From assembly GCF_937958065.1 (NCBI RefSeq), contig NZ_CALFXI010000081.1:1-64000 (forward strand): a stretch of 64,000 nt of DNA, given 5' to 3'. Source of the stretch: an uncultured Steroidobacter sp. (GTDB taxonomy: Bacteria > Pseudomonadota > Gammaproteobacteria > Steroidobacterales > Steroidobacteraceae). This document shows positions 53,343 through 62,177 of the stretch, one piece after another. Both the position numbers and the translations under genes were made by a program. The stretch's first letter is position 1. The number at the start of each line of letters is the position of its first letter. A model generated the notes under the pieces. The model had not been told where the DNA came from. It saw nothing but the letters and a program-made list of their open reading frames with translations, and ran no database searches.

Positions 53343-53371
53343 TTGACACCATGGGGGGTCGCCGCTAGTAT
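53343..53371 (+). promoter_or_regulatory. Near-consensus sigma-70 promoter of yceD-rpmF-plsX
   Basis: TTGACA at 53343–53348, a 17-base spacer, TAGTAT at 53366–53371. The predicted start (~53378) is only about three bases before the yceD ATG at 53381, so the mRNA may be leaderless. Confidence 0.75.
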
Positions 53372-53380
53372 ACGCGCCCC

Positions 53381-53932
53381 ATGCCGCGACCCCCGGCCGT
53401 CCCCGCAGACAGAATCGTCGATGCAGAGGTCTGCGCGCGGGCGGGAAGCACGATTACACGACGATTTTCCGCTGCCGAGCTGCCGCGCCTGCGCGAGGCC
53501 GGCGGGCTGGGCGATGCGTCGATCGAGGCCAAGTTCCAGTTTTCCGAGTTCGAGGAGCGGCCCGCCGTGAGCGGCGAGCTGCACGGCTCGGTCGTGCTGA
53601 CCTGTCAGCGCTGCATGCAGCCGGTGACGGTAGAGCTCGACGACACCTTCGAGGTGCTGCTGGTCGAGCAGGAGCGCAGCGACGAGCCGGGCGGTTACGA
53701 GCCGGTGGTGGCCAATGCTTCGCGGCTCGATCTGGCGTGGCTGGCGGAAGAGCAGGTGCTGCTCGCCTTGCCGCTGGTGCCCATGCACGAGCGCGAGGAC
53801 TGCGCCGAAGCGGCGCCTGGGGAAAGTGCATCGACAGTGGAGCGGGAGGATGAGCCCGAGGCGGCGGAGCACGCGGCCGGGAAGACTCATCAGCCGTTTC
53901 AGAATTTGCGGGACCTGCTGCGCAAGCAGTGA
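53381..53932 (+). CDS. yceD: YceD/DUF177 rRNA-accumulation protein
   Basis: 183 residues. The C-Q-R-C-M-Q-P-V motif mid-protein and the late L-A-L-P-L-V-P-M-H follow the YceD family; an acidic linker separates it from the C-terminal F-Q-N-L-R-D-L. It supports 23S rRNA accumulation and is nearly always co-transcribed with rpmF. Its ATG follows directly on a strong promoter, with no ribosome site between. Confidence 0.9.
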   Translation: MPRPPAVPADRIVDAEVCARAGSTITRRFSAAELPRLREAGGLGDASIEAKFQFSEFEERPAVSGELHGSVVLTCQRCMQPVTVELDDTFEVLLVEQERSDEPGGYEPVVANASRLDLAWLAEEQVLLALPLVPMHEREDCAEAAPGESASTVEREDEPEAAEHAAGKTHQPFQNLRDLLRKQ

Positions 53933-53971
53933 GCATCCCAACGTCGATATTGGATAGTTTGGAGATCAGTC

Positions 53972-54163
53972 ATGCCTGTTCAGAAAAGCCGAAAGACCCC
54001 GTCCAAGCGCGGCATGCACCGCTCGCACGACGGCCTCGAGCGTCCGGCGCTGTCGGTCGATCCGACGTCCGGCGAAACCCACTCCCGTCATCGCATCTCG
54101 CCGGATGGTTTCTATCGCGGCAAGAAAGTGATCGCGAGCCGCGAAAAGCCCGATACCGAATAA
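53972..54163 (+). CDS. rpmF: 50S ribosomal protein L32
   Basis: 63 residues beginning P-V-Q-K-S-R-K-T-P-S-K-R-G-M, the L32 hallmark, with H-R-I-S-P-D-G-F-Y near the end. No zinc cysteines, so it is the zinc-free form typical of gammaproteobacteria. Confidence 0.95.
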   Translation: MPVQKSRKTPSKRGMHRSHDGLERPALSVDPTSGETHSRHRISPDGFYRGKKVIASREKPDTE

Positions 54164-54181
54164 TCCGCCGCTGCCTGGCGA

Positions 54182-55216
54182 GTGCCGCATCTGAGCAACC
54201 GGCCGGTCACCATCGCGGTGGACGCCATGGGGGGCGATCATGGCCCCTCGGTCACCGTGCCTGCGGCGCTTGCAGCCCTGCAGAGAGACGCCGACCTGCG
54301 CATCACGCTGGTCGGCCAGAAAGATCCTGTTCAAGCCTTGTTGCACGGTGCGCAGCAGAGCTTGCTTGCGCGTATTCAGCTGCGCGACGCGACCCAGGTC
54401 GTGACCATGGACGAGAAGCCGCAGGAGGCCCTGCGGAAGAAAAAAGACTCGTCCATGCGCGTCGCCATCGACCTGGTGAAAGCCGGCGAGGCGGACGCCT
54501 GCGTCAGCGCCGGTAACACCGGTGCGCTGATGGCGACCGCGCGTTTCGTCCTCAAGACCATCGAAGGCATCGACCGGCCCGCGATCATCTCGCGCATCCG
54601 CGCCCGGCATGGTCACACTCACATGCTCGATCTCGGTGCGAATTCCCAATGCAGCGCCGAGCACCTGTTCCAATTCGCGGTGATGGGCTCGGTGGTAGCC
54701 GCCGACATGCACGGCATCGCGCGCCCGCGAATCGGCATCCTCAACATCGGCGAAGAAGAGACCAAGGGCGACAGCGTCGTCCAGGATGCCGCTCGCCTGC
54801 TGTCGGCGAGCAAGCTGAACTACATCGGCTTCGTCGAAGGCGACGATATCTTCTCCGGCGAGGTGGACGTCGTGGTCACCGACGGGTTCACCGGCAACGT
54901 CGCGCTCAAGACCATGGAGGGGCTCGCCAACATGCTGGTCGGCGCGCTCAAGACCGAATACACGCGCAATCCGCTGCGCTACGTGGGGGCGCTGGCATCG
55001 TGGCCGGTGCTGAGGTCGTTACGTAAAGAATTCGATCCGCGCACGTATAACGGCGCGAGCATGGTCGGGCTCACCGGCGTGGTGATCAAGAGCCACGGCA
55101 GCGCCGACACCGTCTCGTTCGCCAATGCCATCGGCGTCGGCCTGGTCGAAGCGCGCAAGGGAGTGCCGAGCCAGATCGGCGCTCTGCTGAAGGCGCAGGC
55201 GCCCGCAGTGGCTTGA
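54182..55216 (+). CDS. plsX: Phosphate acyltransferase PlsX
   Basis: 344 residues from GTG 54182. A-V-D-A-M-G-G-D-H-G-P, S-A-G-N-T-G-A-L-M and D-G-F-T-G-N-V-A-L-K-T are family motifs. It makes acyl-phosphate from acyl-ACP for phospholipid synthesis. The usual fabH-fabD-fabG-acpP genes do not follow. Confidence 0.95.
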   Translation: MPHLSNRPVTIAVDAMGGDHGPSVTVPAALAALQRDADLRITLVGQKDPVQALLHGAQQSLLARIQLRDATQVVTMDEKPQEALRKKKDSSMRVAIDLVKAGEADACVSAGNTGALMATARFVLKTIEGIDRPAIISRIRARHGHTHMLDLGANSQCSAEHLFQFAVMGSVVAADMHGIARPRIGILNIGEEETKGDSVVQDAARLLSASKLNYIGFVEGDDIFSGEVDVVVTDGFTGNVALKTMEGLANMLVGALKTEYTRNPLRYVGALASWPVLRSLRKEFDPRTYNGASMVGLTGVVIKSHGSADTVSFANAIGVGLVEARKGVPSQIGALLKAQAPAVA

Positions 55217-55324
55217 AATCGCGCACAGCCCCATAATTAAGAGGTTGACAGGTCTGTTTGCCTTTGGCTGGGACGCCGCCCAGCTCACACTCTTGGCCGT
55301 GCGCAACTGCTAGACTTTTCGCTC

Positions 55325-56299
55325 ATGAAGATCCGTTTTCTGAAGCATGTGATCCGGGCCGCGCTGCTGCTGACAGCGACCTCGAGCGCAATCGCCGCGA
55401 CTTATACCTTGCCGGTCGGCAACGACACCGTGATCGGCGAAGTACAGAAAGTGGTCGCTGCCCACGAAGACACGCTGCTGGATATCGGCCGGCGCTACGG
55501 CGTGGGCTACGAGGAAATCGTCGCGGCCAATCCCGGCGTCAATGCCTGGGTGCCGGGCGCCGGCACGGAAGTGGTGATTCCGTCCCGTTACATTCTTCCC
55601 GACGGGCCGCGCGAAGGCATCGTCGTCAGTCTCTCCGAACATCGATTGTTTTATTTTCCGCCGCGCAAGCAGGGCGAGGCCGCGGTGGTTCGTACCTATC
55701 CGATCAGCGTCGGGCGCATGGACTGGCATACGCCGCTGGGTTTGACACGCATCGTCAGCAAGCGCGAGAAGCCGATCTGGTATCCGCCGGAATCGGTGCG
55801 CAAGGAACACGCCGCGGATGGGCGTCCGCTGCCCAAGGCGGTGCCGCCAGGGCCAGACAATCCGCTGGGCGAGTACGCCATGCGCCTGGGGATTCCAGGC
55901 GGCGCGTATCTGATCCACGGCACCAATCGGCCTTCGGGCGTGGGCATGCAAGTGACCCACGGCTGCGTGCGCATGTTCCCGGAAGACATCAAAGAGCTCT
56001 ACGGGCTGGTGCCGGTGAACACGCCGGTGCGCCTGGTCGATCAGCCCTACAAGATGGGCTGGCGCGGCGATGAGCTCTTCATGGAAGTGCACACGCCGCT
56101 GGAAGGCACCGAGACTGCCGAGACGCATAGCCTCACCAACATCACCAAGCTGCTGGTGGCCGCCACCCAGGAGCGCTCGGTGGTGATCGATTGGGCCAAG
56201 GCCGAGCGCACCTTCCAGAGCGCCAGCGGCATTCCCGAGCCGGTGATGCTTCATCCCGCATCGACCGTGCAGGTCGTCAACGACAGCGCCGGACGGTAG
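55325..56299 (+). CDS. L,D-transpeptidase with LysM-like domain
   Basis: 324 residues: signal peptide (1–25), a LysM-like segment (H-E-D-T-L-L-D-I-G-R-R-Y-G-V, ~47–88), then a YkuD catalytic domain with H198-G-T and H212-G-C214-V-R216, Cys214 being the nucleophile. Such enzymes form 3→3 peptidoglycan cross-links or attach Lpp to peptidoglycan. An Lpp-type lipoprotein is encoded convergently just beyond, which favours the second role (inference). Confidence 0.92.
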   Translation: MKIRFLKHVIRAALLLTATSSAIAATYTLPVGNDTVIGEVQKVVAAHEDTLLDIGRRYGVGYEEIVAANPGVNAWVPGAGTEVVIPSRYILPDGPREGIVVSLSEHRLFYFPPRKQGEAAVVRTYPISVGRMDWHTPLGLTRIVSKREKPIWYPPESVRKEHAADGRPLPKAVPPGPDNPLGEYAMRLGIPGGAYLIHGTNRPSGVGMQVTHGCVRMFPEDIKELYGLVPVNTPVRLVDQPYKMGWRGDELFMEVHTPLEGTETAETHSLTNITKLLVAATQERSVVIDWAKAERTFQSASGIPEPVMLHPASTVQVVNDSAGR

Positions 56300-56346
56300 T
56301 CTGCTGCGCTCCCACGCGCAGTGGAGCGCACTGCTAAACTGCGTAC

Positions 56347-56452
56347 GCGGATCCTGCGGCCAAGGTCACCTAAACCACCGAGTTAGTCCAGGCTAAGGCT
56401 GTAGGGTCCGCCTCGTTTGCAAAAGGCCGCGGAGCGATCCGCGGCCTTTTTT
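56347..56452 (+). ncRNA. Possible small RNA ending at a rho-independent terminator
   Basis: A 65-base segment is closed by GCGGATCC (56347–56354) with GGGTCCGC (56404–56411) and is followed 13 bases later by a strong terminator. It could be a small RNA or just the 3' end of the transpeptidase mRNA. There is no clear promoter of its own and no tRNA T-loop. Confidence 0.25.
56421..56452 (+). terminator. Rho-independent terminator after the L,D-transpeptidase
   Basis: AAAA, then GGCCGCGGA (56425–56433), a GCGA tetraloop, TCCGCGGCC (56438–56446), then six T. Confidence 0.9.
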
Positions 56453-56526
56453 ACGTCACAAACAAAAACGCCGCGCGGCTGTAACGGGAAGCTGCGGATT
56501 GCTCCGTGGCTCCAGTTCCGATCTCC

Positions 56527-56560
56527 AAAAAAAAGAAGCCGCGGATTGCTCCGCGGCTTC
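56527..56560 (-). terminator. Rho-independent terminator of the OprI-like gene
   Basis: GAAGCCGCGG (56535–56544) and CCGCGGCTTC (56551–56560) form a ten-pair stem; eight A on the plus strand (56527–56534) give a T-run on the minus strand. It is 30 bases past the lipoprotein stop. A weaker related hairpin lies near 56489–56512. Confidence 0.88.
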
Positions 56561-56589
56561 CTTGATCTTGCGATCGAGAAGGGCGTCGA

Positions 56590-56901
56590 TTACTTCGACT
56601 GCGACTTCTTGAACATGCGATCGATCTTCTCGTTCGTAGCGTCACAGCAAGCCTGGCTGGCCTGAGCGGCCTGCAGAGCCTGGTTGGCAGCGCTCTGCGC
56701 GCTGTCAGCGGCGGAACGAGCGGACTGAGCGGCGCTGGCGGCCGAGTCGGCAGCAGCCTTGGCAGCGGCGGCGTCCTGCACCGCCTTGTCGGCAGTGGCC
56801 TTGATTTCATCAACGGTCTTCTGGGACACGCAGCCGCTGGCGGCAACGAGCGCCAACGCAGCAATACCTGCCTTCAGCGTGGTGGAGATGGTGTTCTTCA
56901 T
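56590..56901 (-). CDS. OprI/Lpp-type outer-membrane lipoprotein
   Basis: 103 residues from ATG 56901. The lipobox V-A-A-S-G-C puts the lipidated cysteine at 24. The mature part is an alanine-rich heptad coiled coil (~30–80) ending D-R-M-F-K-K-S-Q-S-K, with the C-terminal lysine that would be joined to peptidoglycan. This is the OprI/Lpp plan. A Cys85–Cys86 pair near the end is unusual. The frame is open upstream to 56955. Confidence 0.88.
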   Translation of the reverse strand: MKNTISTTLKAGIAALALVAASGCVSQKTVDEIKATADKAVQDAAAAKAAADSAASAAQSARSAADSAQSAANQALQAAQASQACCDATNEKIDRMFKKSQSK

Positions 56902-57114
56902 GACTTCTTTCCCCTTCGGGTCGGATAAAAAAGGACCAGAGCGACAAATTTTCACGGCCTCTTAATACACGAGAGTTATGGCTGGTTCCCGTGTACCAGG
57001 CTCGCCAGCTTCATTAGTTGTAAAAGCTGCCAGCTTGGCCGAGCGCGGAGGATACAAGATTGGGCCAATACGATAAAGCACATCCGTGTTTTCGTCGTGG
57101 GAACGCGACAGTTG

Positions 57115-57522
57115 CTACCAGCAGGCGGCCGGCAGACGGCGGCCGCGTTCGTCGATCGTCAGGGCCGGACAGGCCGTATCGGCGGCCTGGCCGTTGATGG
57201 CGGTTGCCGTCAGCTGGAAGGTGGTTTCAGTGCCCACGATGGTCACCTGGTAGTTCCTCTCGGGGGTCTGGGCGTTGGCCGCTTCCTGGCTGGCGGCGCA
57301 CTGTTCGCTCGCATATGACATGAAGCGCGTAAAGCACTTCTCGATCTGCAGCGCGCGCTGTTCCAGGGCGACCCGCGCCTCGGTGCGGTTCGAGCGCATC
57401 ACCTGGCTGCGGTAGCTCGGATAGGCGATTGCCGCCAGGATGGCGATGATCACCACCACCACCAGCAATTCGACCAGTGTGACGCCGCGCTGTCCGTATG
57501 ACATTGGGTGTGTTGCCTTCAT
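57115..57522 (-). CDS. pilE: Type IV pilus minor pilin PilE
   Basis: 135 residues. The prepilin peptidase site is R-G/V-T-L-V-E-L-L with a 13-residue leader and is followed by a long hydrophobic helix. The C terminus has a cysteine pair (C-P-A-L…A-A-C-W) for the pilin disulfide loop. GGAG precedes ATG 57522. It is the last gene of the fimT–pilE cluster. Confidence 0.9.
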   Translation of the reverse strand: MKATHPMSYGQRGVTLVELLVVVVIIAILAAIAYPSYRSQVMRSNRTEARVALEQRALQIEKCFTRFMSYASEQCAASQEAANAQTPERNYQVTIVGTETTFQLTATAINGQAADTACPALTIDERGRRLPAACW

Positions 57523-57552
57523 TGCTGCTCCAAAATCGTGCCGGCGACCGCA

Positions 57553-60500
57553 TCAGCGGATCTGTCGCCACGATTGCCGTCCATTGCCGCCCAGTCGCGG
57601 ATTCTCGATGACCCGCTGGACCCGGCCGCTGCTGCCGGAGAGATATTTGTATTGAACCGCCTTGCCGTCTTCCTCGGTGCCGAGGCGGCCATCGGCCACG
57701 CCGGCGCCCTGCAGGATGCCTTCCTCGGAGAAGATGCCGCCGGCGACGTTGTTCTCGGCGCTGCCCGAGCCGCCTTCCGCGCCGCTGACCAGGTCGTTGT
57801 CATCGAACACGCCGTCGCGATTCAGATCGAACGGTGTCACATCGAGCCGCCCGCCATTGAGCAGGTCCAGCTCCATCAGCCAGCTGTCGCCGCCGAAGTC
57901 GCACGGGTCATTGCTGGGAATCAGCGTGGTGAAGATCACCGCGCCGTTGCGGACGATCGGATTGGTCACCTGCTTTTCGCCCTGATAGACCGGGCCGGGC
58001 TGCAGCAGATCGAGGTACCAGCCGAGCTTGCCCGCTTCCAGGGCGTTGTCGGAGGGCACGCGGACCTTGGTGCTCGAACCGGGGAAGGGGCCCTCGTACT
58101 GGATGGTTTGCTGGGTGAGCACCGTGGCTCGGTTGTTACCAGCGTAGGTGACCGGGGCATTGCGATCGACGATGCCGTAGAAGGTGTGAGTCAGCGTCGG
58201 CGAGGTGAGCCGGTCGGACACTTCCAGATATTTGCCGGTGCCGAACAGCACGATCACACCGTTGCCCTGCGGACCGCGGGCGACTTCGGGACGCACGGTG
58301 ATGGGCTGCGGCTCGTTCTCGCGACTCACTGCCTTGAACAGCGGCGCACCGTTGAAGGACACGCCCCAGTTCTGCGAGTTGTTACTTCTCACATCGAACC
58401 GCCACAGGTTGCCGTACAGATCGCCGGCGTAGATGAAATCGGCGTTGGCATCCCCGTTCAGGTCGACGACCGAGGGCGTCGCCAGGCCATTGCCATAGGG
58501 AATGGTCGACTTGGGGCGCTGCGCGTAGCCGACGCCGGTATTGAGCTTGATCGCCTCGCCTGACTCGAGCTCGACGAGATACAGCACCGCGTTGCCCGTG
58601 GTGCTCACGCGCGTGGTGGCCGGCGTGGCGTCGGCCGGATCATCGTCGAGCATGCTGTTGTAACCATTGCCGAAGATGGCGTACCACTTGCCGTTGGGCA
58701 GGCGCGAGATGATCGGCTGGCTGTACGTGAAGCCGAGGTCGGCATCGTCCTCGTCGGTGAACTCCCAGAGCACGTCGTTCTGATTGAAGCTGGTGGGATT
58801 GGTCACATCCAGGGCGTAGACGCCCTGGCCGCCTTTGTTCAGACCGCCGGTGATGACCGTGCGCCACCGCCCGCCGAAGTAAGCATCGCCCAGGCTGGGC
58901 GAGCCATCGACGTAGAACTGGTGGCCGTAGCTCGGCGAGGCGAGCGCGGGCAGCTTGGAGAACACGGCGCCGGGAACGTATGCAAACGCTTCCCTGCCGC
59001 GCTTGTCCTCATCCGCGTAGAAGGCGTGCAGCATGCCGTCGTTGGCGCCGACGTAAACCATCGGCTGCCGATCCCTGTTGTCCATCGCGAACTTCGAATA
59101 GCGGCTCTCCGGGAGCGCGCCGCCTTCCAGGCTGTCGCGATAACGAAACGGCGGGCTGGAAACATACAGCGGTCCGGAGTTGACGATGTCGCCGAGCGGC
59201 GCATCCGCGCCTTTCCTGCCTTCACGGATGCGGTAGCCATCGAGGGCTTCATTGGTGCTATCGCCGCGAATGTAATTCAGCATGCGCTGCGCTTCCGCCA
59301 GCCGCTGCTCCGTGGTGAGCCCCGTGTCGGGAGCGAGCTGCCGCACGCGGACCGCATCGCCGCTGATTGAATTGAACTGGAACGGCACGCCCTGGCCGGC
59401 GCTGTTGATGGTGAAGATCTTGCGATCGCTCGACAGGCCCAGGGTGGCTCCTCGTTCGGAGCTCGACAGCAAGGTGCCGTTGTCCGGATCGAGCTTGTAA
59501 GAGAGCAGCTCGCCGGTCCAGGTGGCGCTGAAGAACTTGCTCTGGAAGATGATGGAGTCCGTGGTGATGCTGCCGCTGTTGAGCGCGACAGAGCCGGCCG
59601 TGCTGTCTTTCTCGGCGATCGAGCGGAGGACCGTGTTCAACTGGGTCGCGATCTCTTTCGGGCTGCGCGCATTGAGCAGCTGACCGCGGCCGTTGATGGT
59701 CGCGTGCCACAGATCGTCGACCGCCGAAGGATGGCGCGCCGGGAAGTTGGTCGGCCAGGTGGGATATTGGGTGGGATCGTAGGGATTCTGATCCGCATCG
59801 GGATTGAACTGCAGGCCGCGCGCGCCGAGCGTCACCGCATAGAAATTCATGTGCAGGTCGGTGTTGCAGTCCTCGGGGCCGACGTGGCCTTCGGGCAGGT
59901 TCTTGCATTCCTTGGCAGGCATCACCTTGCCGCGAACGAAATCGGTGCGCAGCGGGCCTCTGTACGCGCTCAGCGTCGCATCCGCCATGGTGCTGTTGAC
60001 GGCGTCTCGATACGGAGCCGGCTCGTTCGCGTCCACGCCATTGAAGTTGCCGGTGATCCCGTCACTCGCGGCGGGCTGGTTGGAGAAGCCATCGGTGAAC
60101 AGCATGCCGAAATTCTTCTGGCAGGCGGCGGTGATCGGTGCACCCTGGCCGGTGCGCTGGTAATTGGAGATGATCTTCGCCACGGCGCTGCGGTTGGGCG
60201 TGCCGCCGCCGCGCACCCAGTCCCGATAAAACTTCTGATACAGCGCCGTGCGATTGGCCGGCTCGTCCAGGCTGGCCATCGTCACGTCCCTGCGATCGTT
60301 GATGGTGAAGCCATCGACGCGCACGCCCGTCACCGTGCTGAAGGATTCGCCCAGGCCGGCGCGCAACGCCATGTGGCGCTTGCGGTAGTACTGGAACCAG
60401 TTCGCGAAGTTCTGGATGGCGGCGTCGTATTTGCCGGCCTCGAAGTTCTCCGGCTTGATCTGGTAGCCGACCAGCGCGGTGCCGTCCGGGGCCACGCCGC

Positions 60501-61527
60501 CGGTGATCTTTTTCGATTCGAGATAGCCGTAACCCGCCAGCGTGCGGTTCGCCGGCAGCCAGAACGTAGCGGGGAAGTAGCGGATCGCCACTCGCGTGCC
60601 GGTCAGCAGCGTGAATGCGCGCTGGGTGGTGACGCCGCCGACCGTCGAATTGGTCAAACAGCCATTGGTCTTGCCGACCTCGCAGCCCGCGCTGGTGCGT
60701 GCGACCTGCCAGTTCGGCGCCGGGTCGCCGCCGTTGGCGGCGGCCATGAAGCAGGTGCCTTCCGGCAACGTCATGCCTTCATAGACCTTGAAATAGAAGT
60801 TGTCGTCGGCGGAGTTGCGCGCTGGCAGGCTGGCGCAGGCCTCGGTGGTGGAGACATTGTTACGGCCCGCCATGTCGCGGGTCAGATCGACGGTCAGGTT
60901 CGTCTCGAACACCGGATCGAAGCGCGCCGCAGTCGGGCTGGCGGCAGTGAAGGTATAGCCGCCGCCGTCCTTCCACGGCGAATACGAGACCTCCGGATCG
61001 AAGTACGCGGCGTTGTGTACGGGCGAGCGCGACCAGGCGAACGCGGGCAGCGGCGGGATCGCGAAGTGATCGTTGTTGCCATCGCCGGAGCGGCGCCGGG
61101 CCGTCTGGTTGCCGCTGCCCAGGCCGTTGGGGAACAGATAGACGTACTTCTTCCAGGTGCCGGAGGAATCGCCGGTGTTGTTGAAGTTCAGCGCGCCGCT
61201 CACGGGGATGTCCGATGTGCCATCGGCGTTGTTTCTGCAGCCGACGAAACTGTTGTTGTCGACGCTCGTGGAACACGATCCCGAGCTGCCGCTGCGCCAC
61301 CAGGCCGCGCCGTCATTGGTGGGGAACAGAGTTTCGTTGTCCATCGAGCCGGAGTCGTCGATGGCCATGATGAGATTGGGCTGCGCGCCTGTGGCCAGAA
61401 ACAATGGCGCATCCGAGAGTCCGAGCGTGCCGGCCGGCGCGCTGGCCGAGAAAGCCACCGCGGCGGCGACCGTGACGCTGTATCCAGCTTTGCGAAGCAG
61501 AGTGGCAGCCATGCGCATAGCAAACAT
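57553..61527 (-). CDS. pilY1: Type IV pilus tip/biogenesis protein PilY1
   Basis: 1324 residues, longer than the ~1160 of Pseudomonas. Signal peptide (~8–32); an N-terminal VWA-like part with the MIDAS motif D57-D-S-G-S61; an R-G-D triplet at 754–756; and a C-terminal beta-propeller with calcium-type loops D-L-N-G-D-A-N-A-D and D-L-N-R-D-G-V-F-D-D-N-D. PilY1 sits at the pilus tip, controls extension and retraction and takes part in surface sensing. Starts at 61521 or 61515 are also possible. Confidence 0.93.
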   Translation of the reverse strand: MFAMRMAATLLRKAGYSVTVAAAVAFSASAPAGTLGLSDAPLFLATGAQPNLIMAIDDSGSMDNETLFPTNDGAAWWRSGSSGSCSTSVDNNSFVGCRNNADGTSDIPVSGALNFNNTGDSSGTWKKYVYLFPNGLGSGNQTARRRSGDGNNDHFAIPPLPAFAWSRSPVHNAAYFDPEVSYSPWKDGGGYTFTAASPTAARFDPVFETNLTVDLTRDMAGRNNVSTTEACASLPARNSADDNFYFKVYEGMTLPEGTCFMAAANGGDPAPNWQVARTSAGCEVGKTNGCLTNSTVGGVTTQRAFTLLTGTRVAIRYFPATFWLPANRTLAGYGYLESKKITGGVAPDGTALVGYQIKPENFEAGKYDAAIQNFANWFQYYRKRHMALRAGLGESFSTVTGVRVDGFTINDRRDVTMASLDEPANRTALYQKFYRDWVRGGGTPNRSAVAKIISNYQRTGQGAPITAACQKNFGMLFTDGFSNQPAASDGITGNFNGVDANEPAPYRDAVNSTMADATLSAYRGPLRTDFVRGKVMPAKECKNLPEGHVGPEDCNTDLHMNFYAVTLGARGLQFNPDADQNPYDPTQYPTWPTNFPARHPSAVDDLWHATINGRGQLLNARSPKEIATQLNTVLRSIAEKDSTAGSVALNSGSITTDSIIFQSKFFSATWTGELLSYKLDPDNGTLLSSSERGATLGLSSDRKIFTINSAGQGVPFQFNSISGDAVRVRQLAPDTGLTTEQRLAEAQRMLNYIRGDSTNEALDGYRIREGRKGADAPLGDIVNSGPLYVSSPPFRYRDSLEGGALPESRYSKFAMDNRDRQPMVYVGANDGMLHAFYADEDKRGREAFAYVPGAVFSKLPALASPSYGHQFYVDGSPSLGDAYFGGRWRTVITGGLNKGGQGVYALDVTNPTSFNQNDVLWEFTDEDDADLGFTYSQPIISRLPNGKWYAIFGNGYNSMLDDDPADATPATTRVSTTGNAVLYLVELESGEAIKLNTGVGYAQRPKSTIPYGNGLATPSVVDLNGDANADFIYAGDLYGNLWRFDVRSNNSQNWGVSFNGAPLFKAVSRENEPQPITVRPEVARGPQGNGVIVLFGTGKYLEVSDRLTSPTLTHTFYGIVDRNAPVTYAGNNRATVLTQQTIQYEGPFPGSSTKVRVPSDNALEAGKLGWYLDLLQPGPVYQGEKQVTNPIVRNGAVIFTTLIPSNDPCDFGGDSWLMELDLLNGGRLDVTPFDLNRDGVFDDNDLVSGAEGGSGSAENNVAGGIFSEEGILQGAGVADGRLGTEEDGKAVQYKYLSGSSGRVQRVIENPRLGGNGRQSWRQIR

Positions 61528-61572
61528 TCCAGTAAAGTGATCCTGCTGCTGGTTCGATGCCTGGTTCGAGGG

Positions 61573-62154
61573 TCAGTTGAAGCGGCGCACGTACGTGCTG
61601 TGCAGGACGACGTTGGCGTTCTGCGTGCCGCCTTTGCCGCGTGCGACGACGCGATAGAAGATGCGGCTCGGCTGCGGGCCGCTGGGCGCCTTGCTCAATG
61701 CATCCGGCACTTCTTCGATCTGTTCGATGTAGAACCTCGGGTCCGCCAACGCGAGCCCGTCGCCACCGATCGCGGCGGTGCCGGCGGTGTAGGGCTGGGC
61801 GACCGTGTTCCACCACTCGTCGTCGGCGACGACCTGGTCTTCGTAGCTGAGCCGGCCGGCGTACGACTCGGTCAGGAAGTTGCGTTCGTAGACGACCGCG
61901 CCGGGCGCGATGCCGGGCGAGGGCGCTGCCACCAGGCTGTCGCGATCGAGCCAGCGCTCGCCGGCGCGCAGGCCCGCTTCGGCGGCCTGGAATGCCAGCT
62001 CGAAATTGCGCTGGCTGCCGGCCATGCGCTCCTGCAGGCGCGTGCTCTGGCTGGCGCCGAGCGCGAGGATGGTGACCACCAGCAGCAACAGCATGCTGAC
62101 GATCAGCACGGCGCCACGTTGCCGACGGAAAGAAGGAATGTTTCGCTGTTTCAT
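61573..62154 (-). CDS. pilX: Type IV pilus minor pilin PilX
   Basis: 193 residues from ATG 62154. R-Q-R-G-A-V-L-I-V-S-M-L-L-L-L is the class PilX N terminus and A-F-Q-A-A-E-A-G-L-R-A-G the adjoining conserved segment. A GTG at 62181 overlapping the pilW stop is an alternative start. Confidence 0.88.
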   Translation of the reverse strand: MKQRNIPSFRRQRGAVLIVSMLLLLVVTILALGASQSTRLQERMAGSQRNFELAFQAAEAGLRAGERWLDRDSLVAAPSPGIAPGAVVYERNFLTESYAGRLSYEDQVVADDEWWNTVAQPYTAGTAAIGGDGLALADPRFYIEQIEEVPDALSKAPSGPQPSRIFYRVVARGKGGTQNANVVLHSTYVRRFN

Positions 62155-62177
62155 GATGAAGGTGCCAGACGATCGGA

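Noticed and set aside
55245..55316. TTGACA/TAGACT promoter for the L,D-transpeptidase
   Set aside because: The two hexamers are 60 bases apart and cannot form one promoter; no -35 sits at the right distance from TAGACT.
56347..56411. tRNA gene
   Set aside because: The ends pair like an acceptor stem, but there is no T-loop GTTCRA, no anticodon arm of the right size and no CCA.
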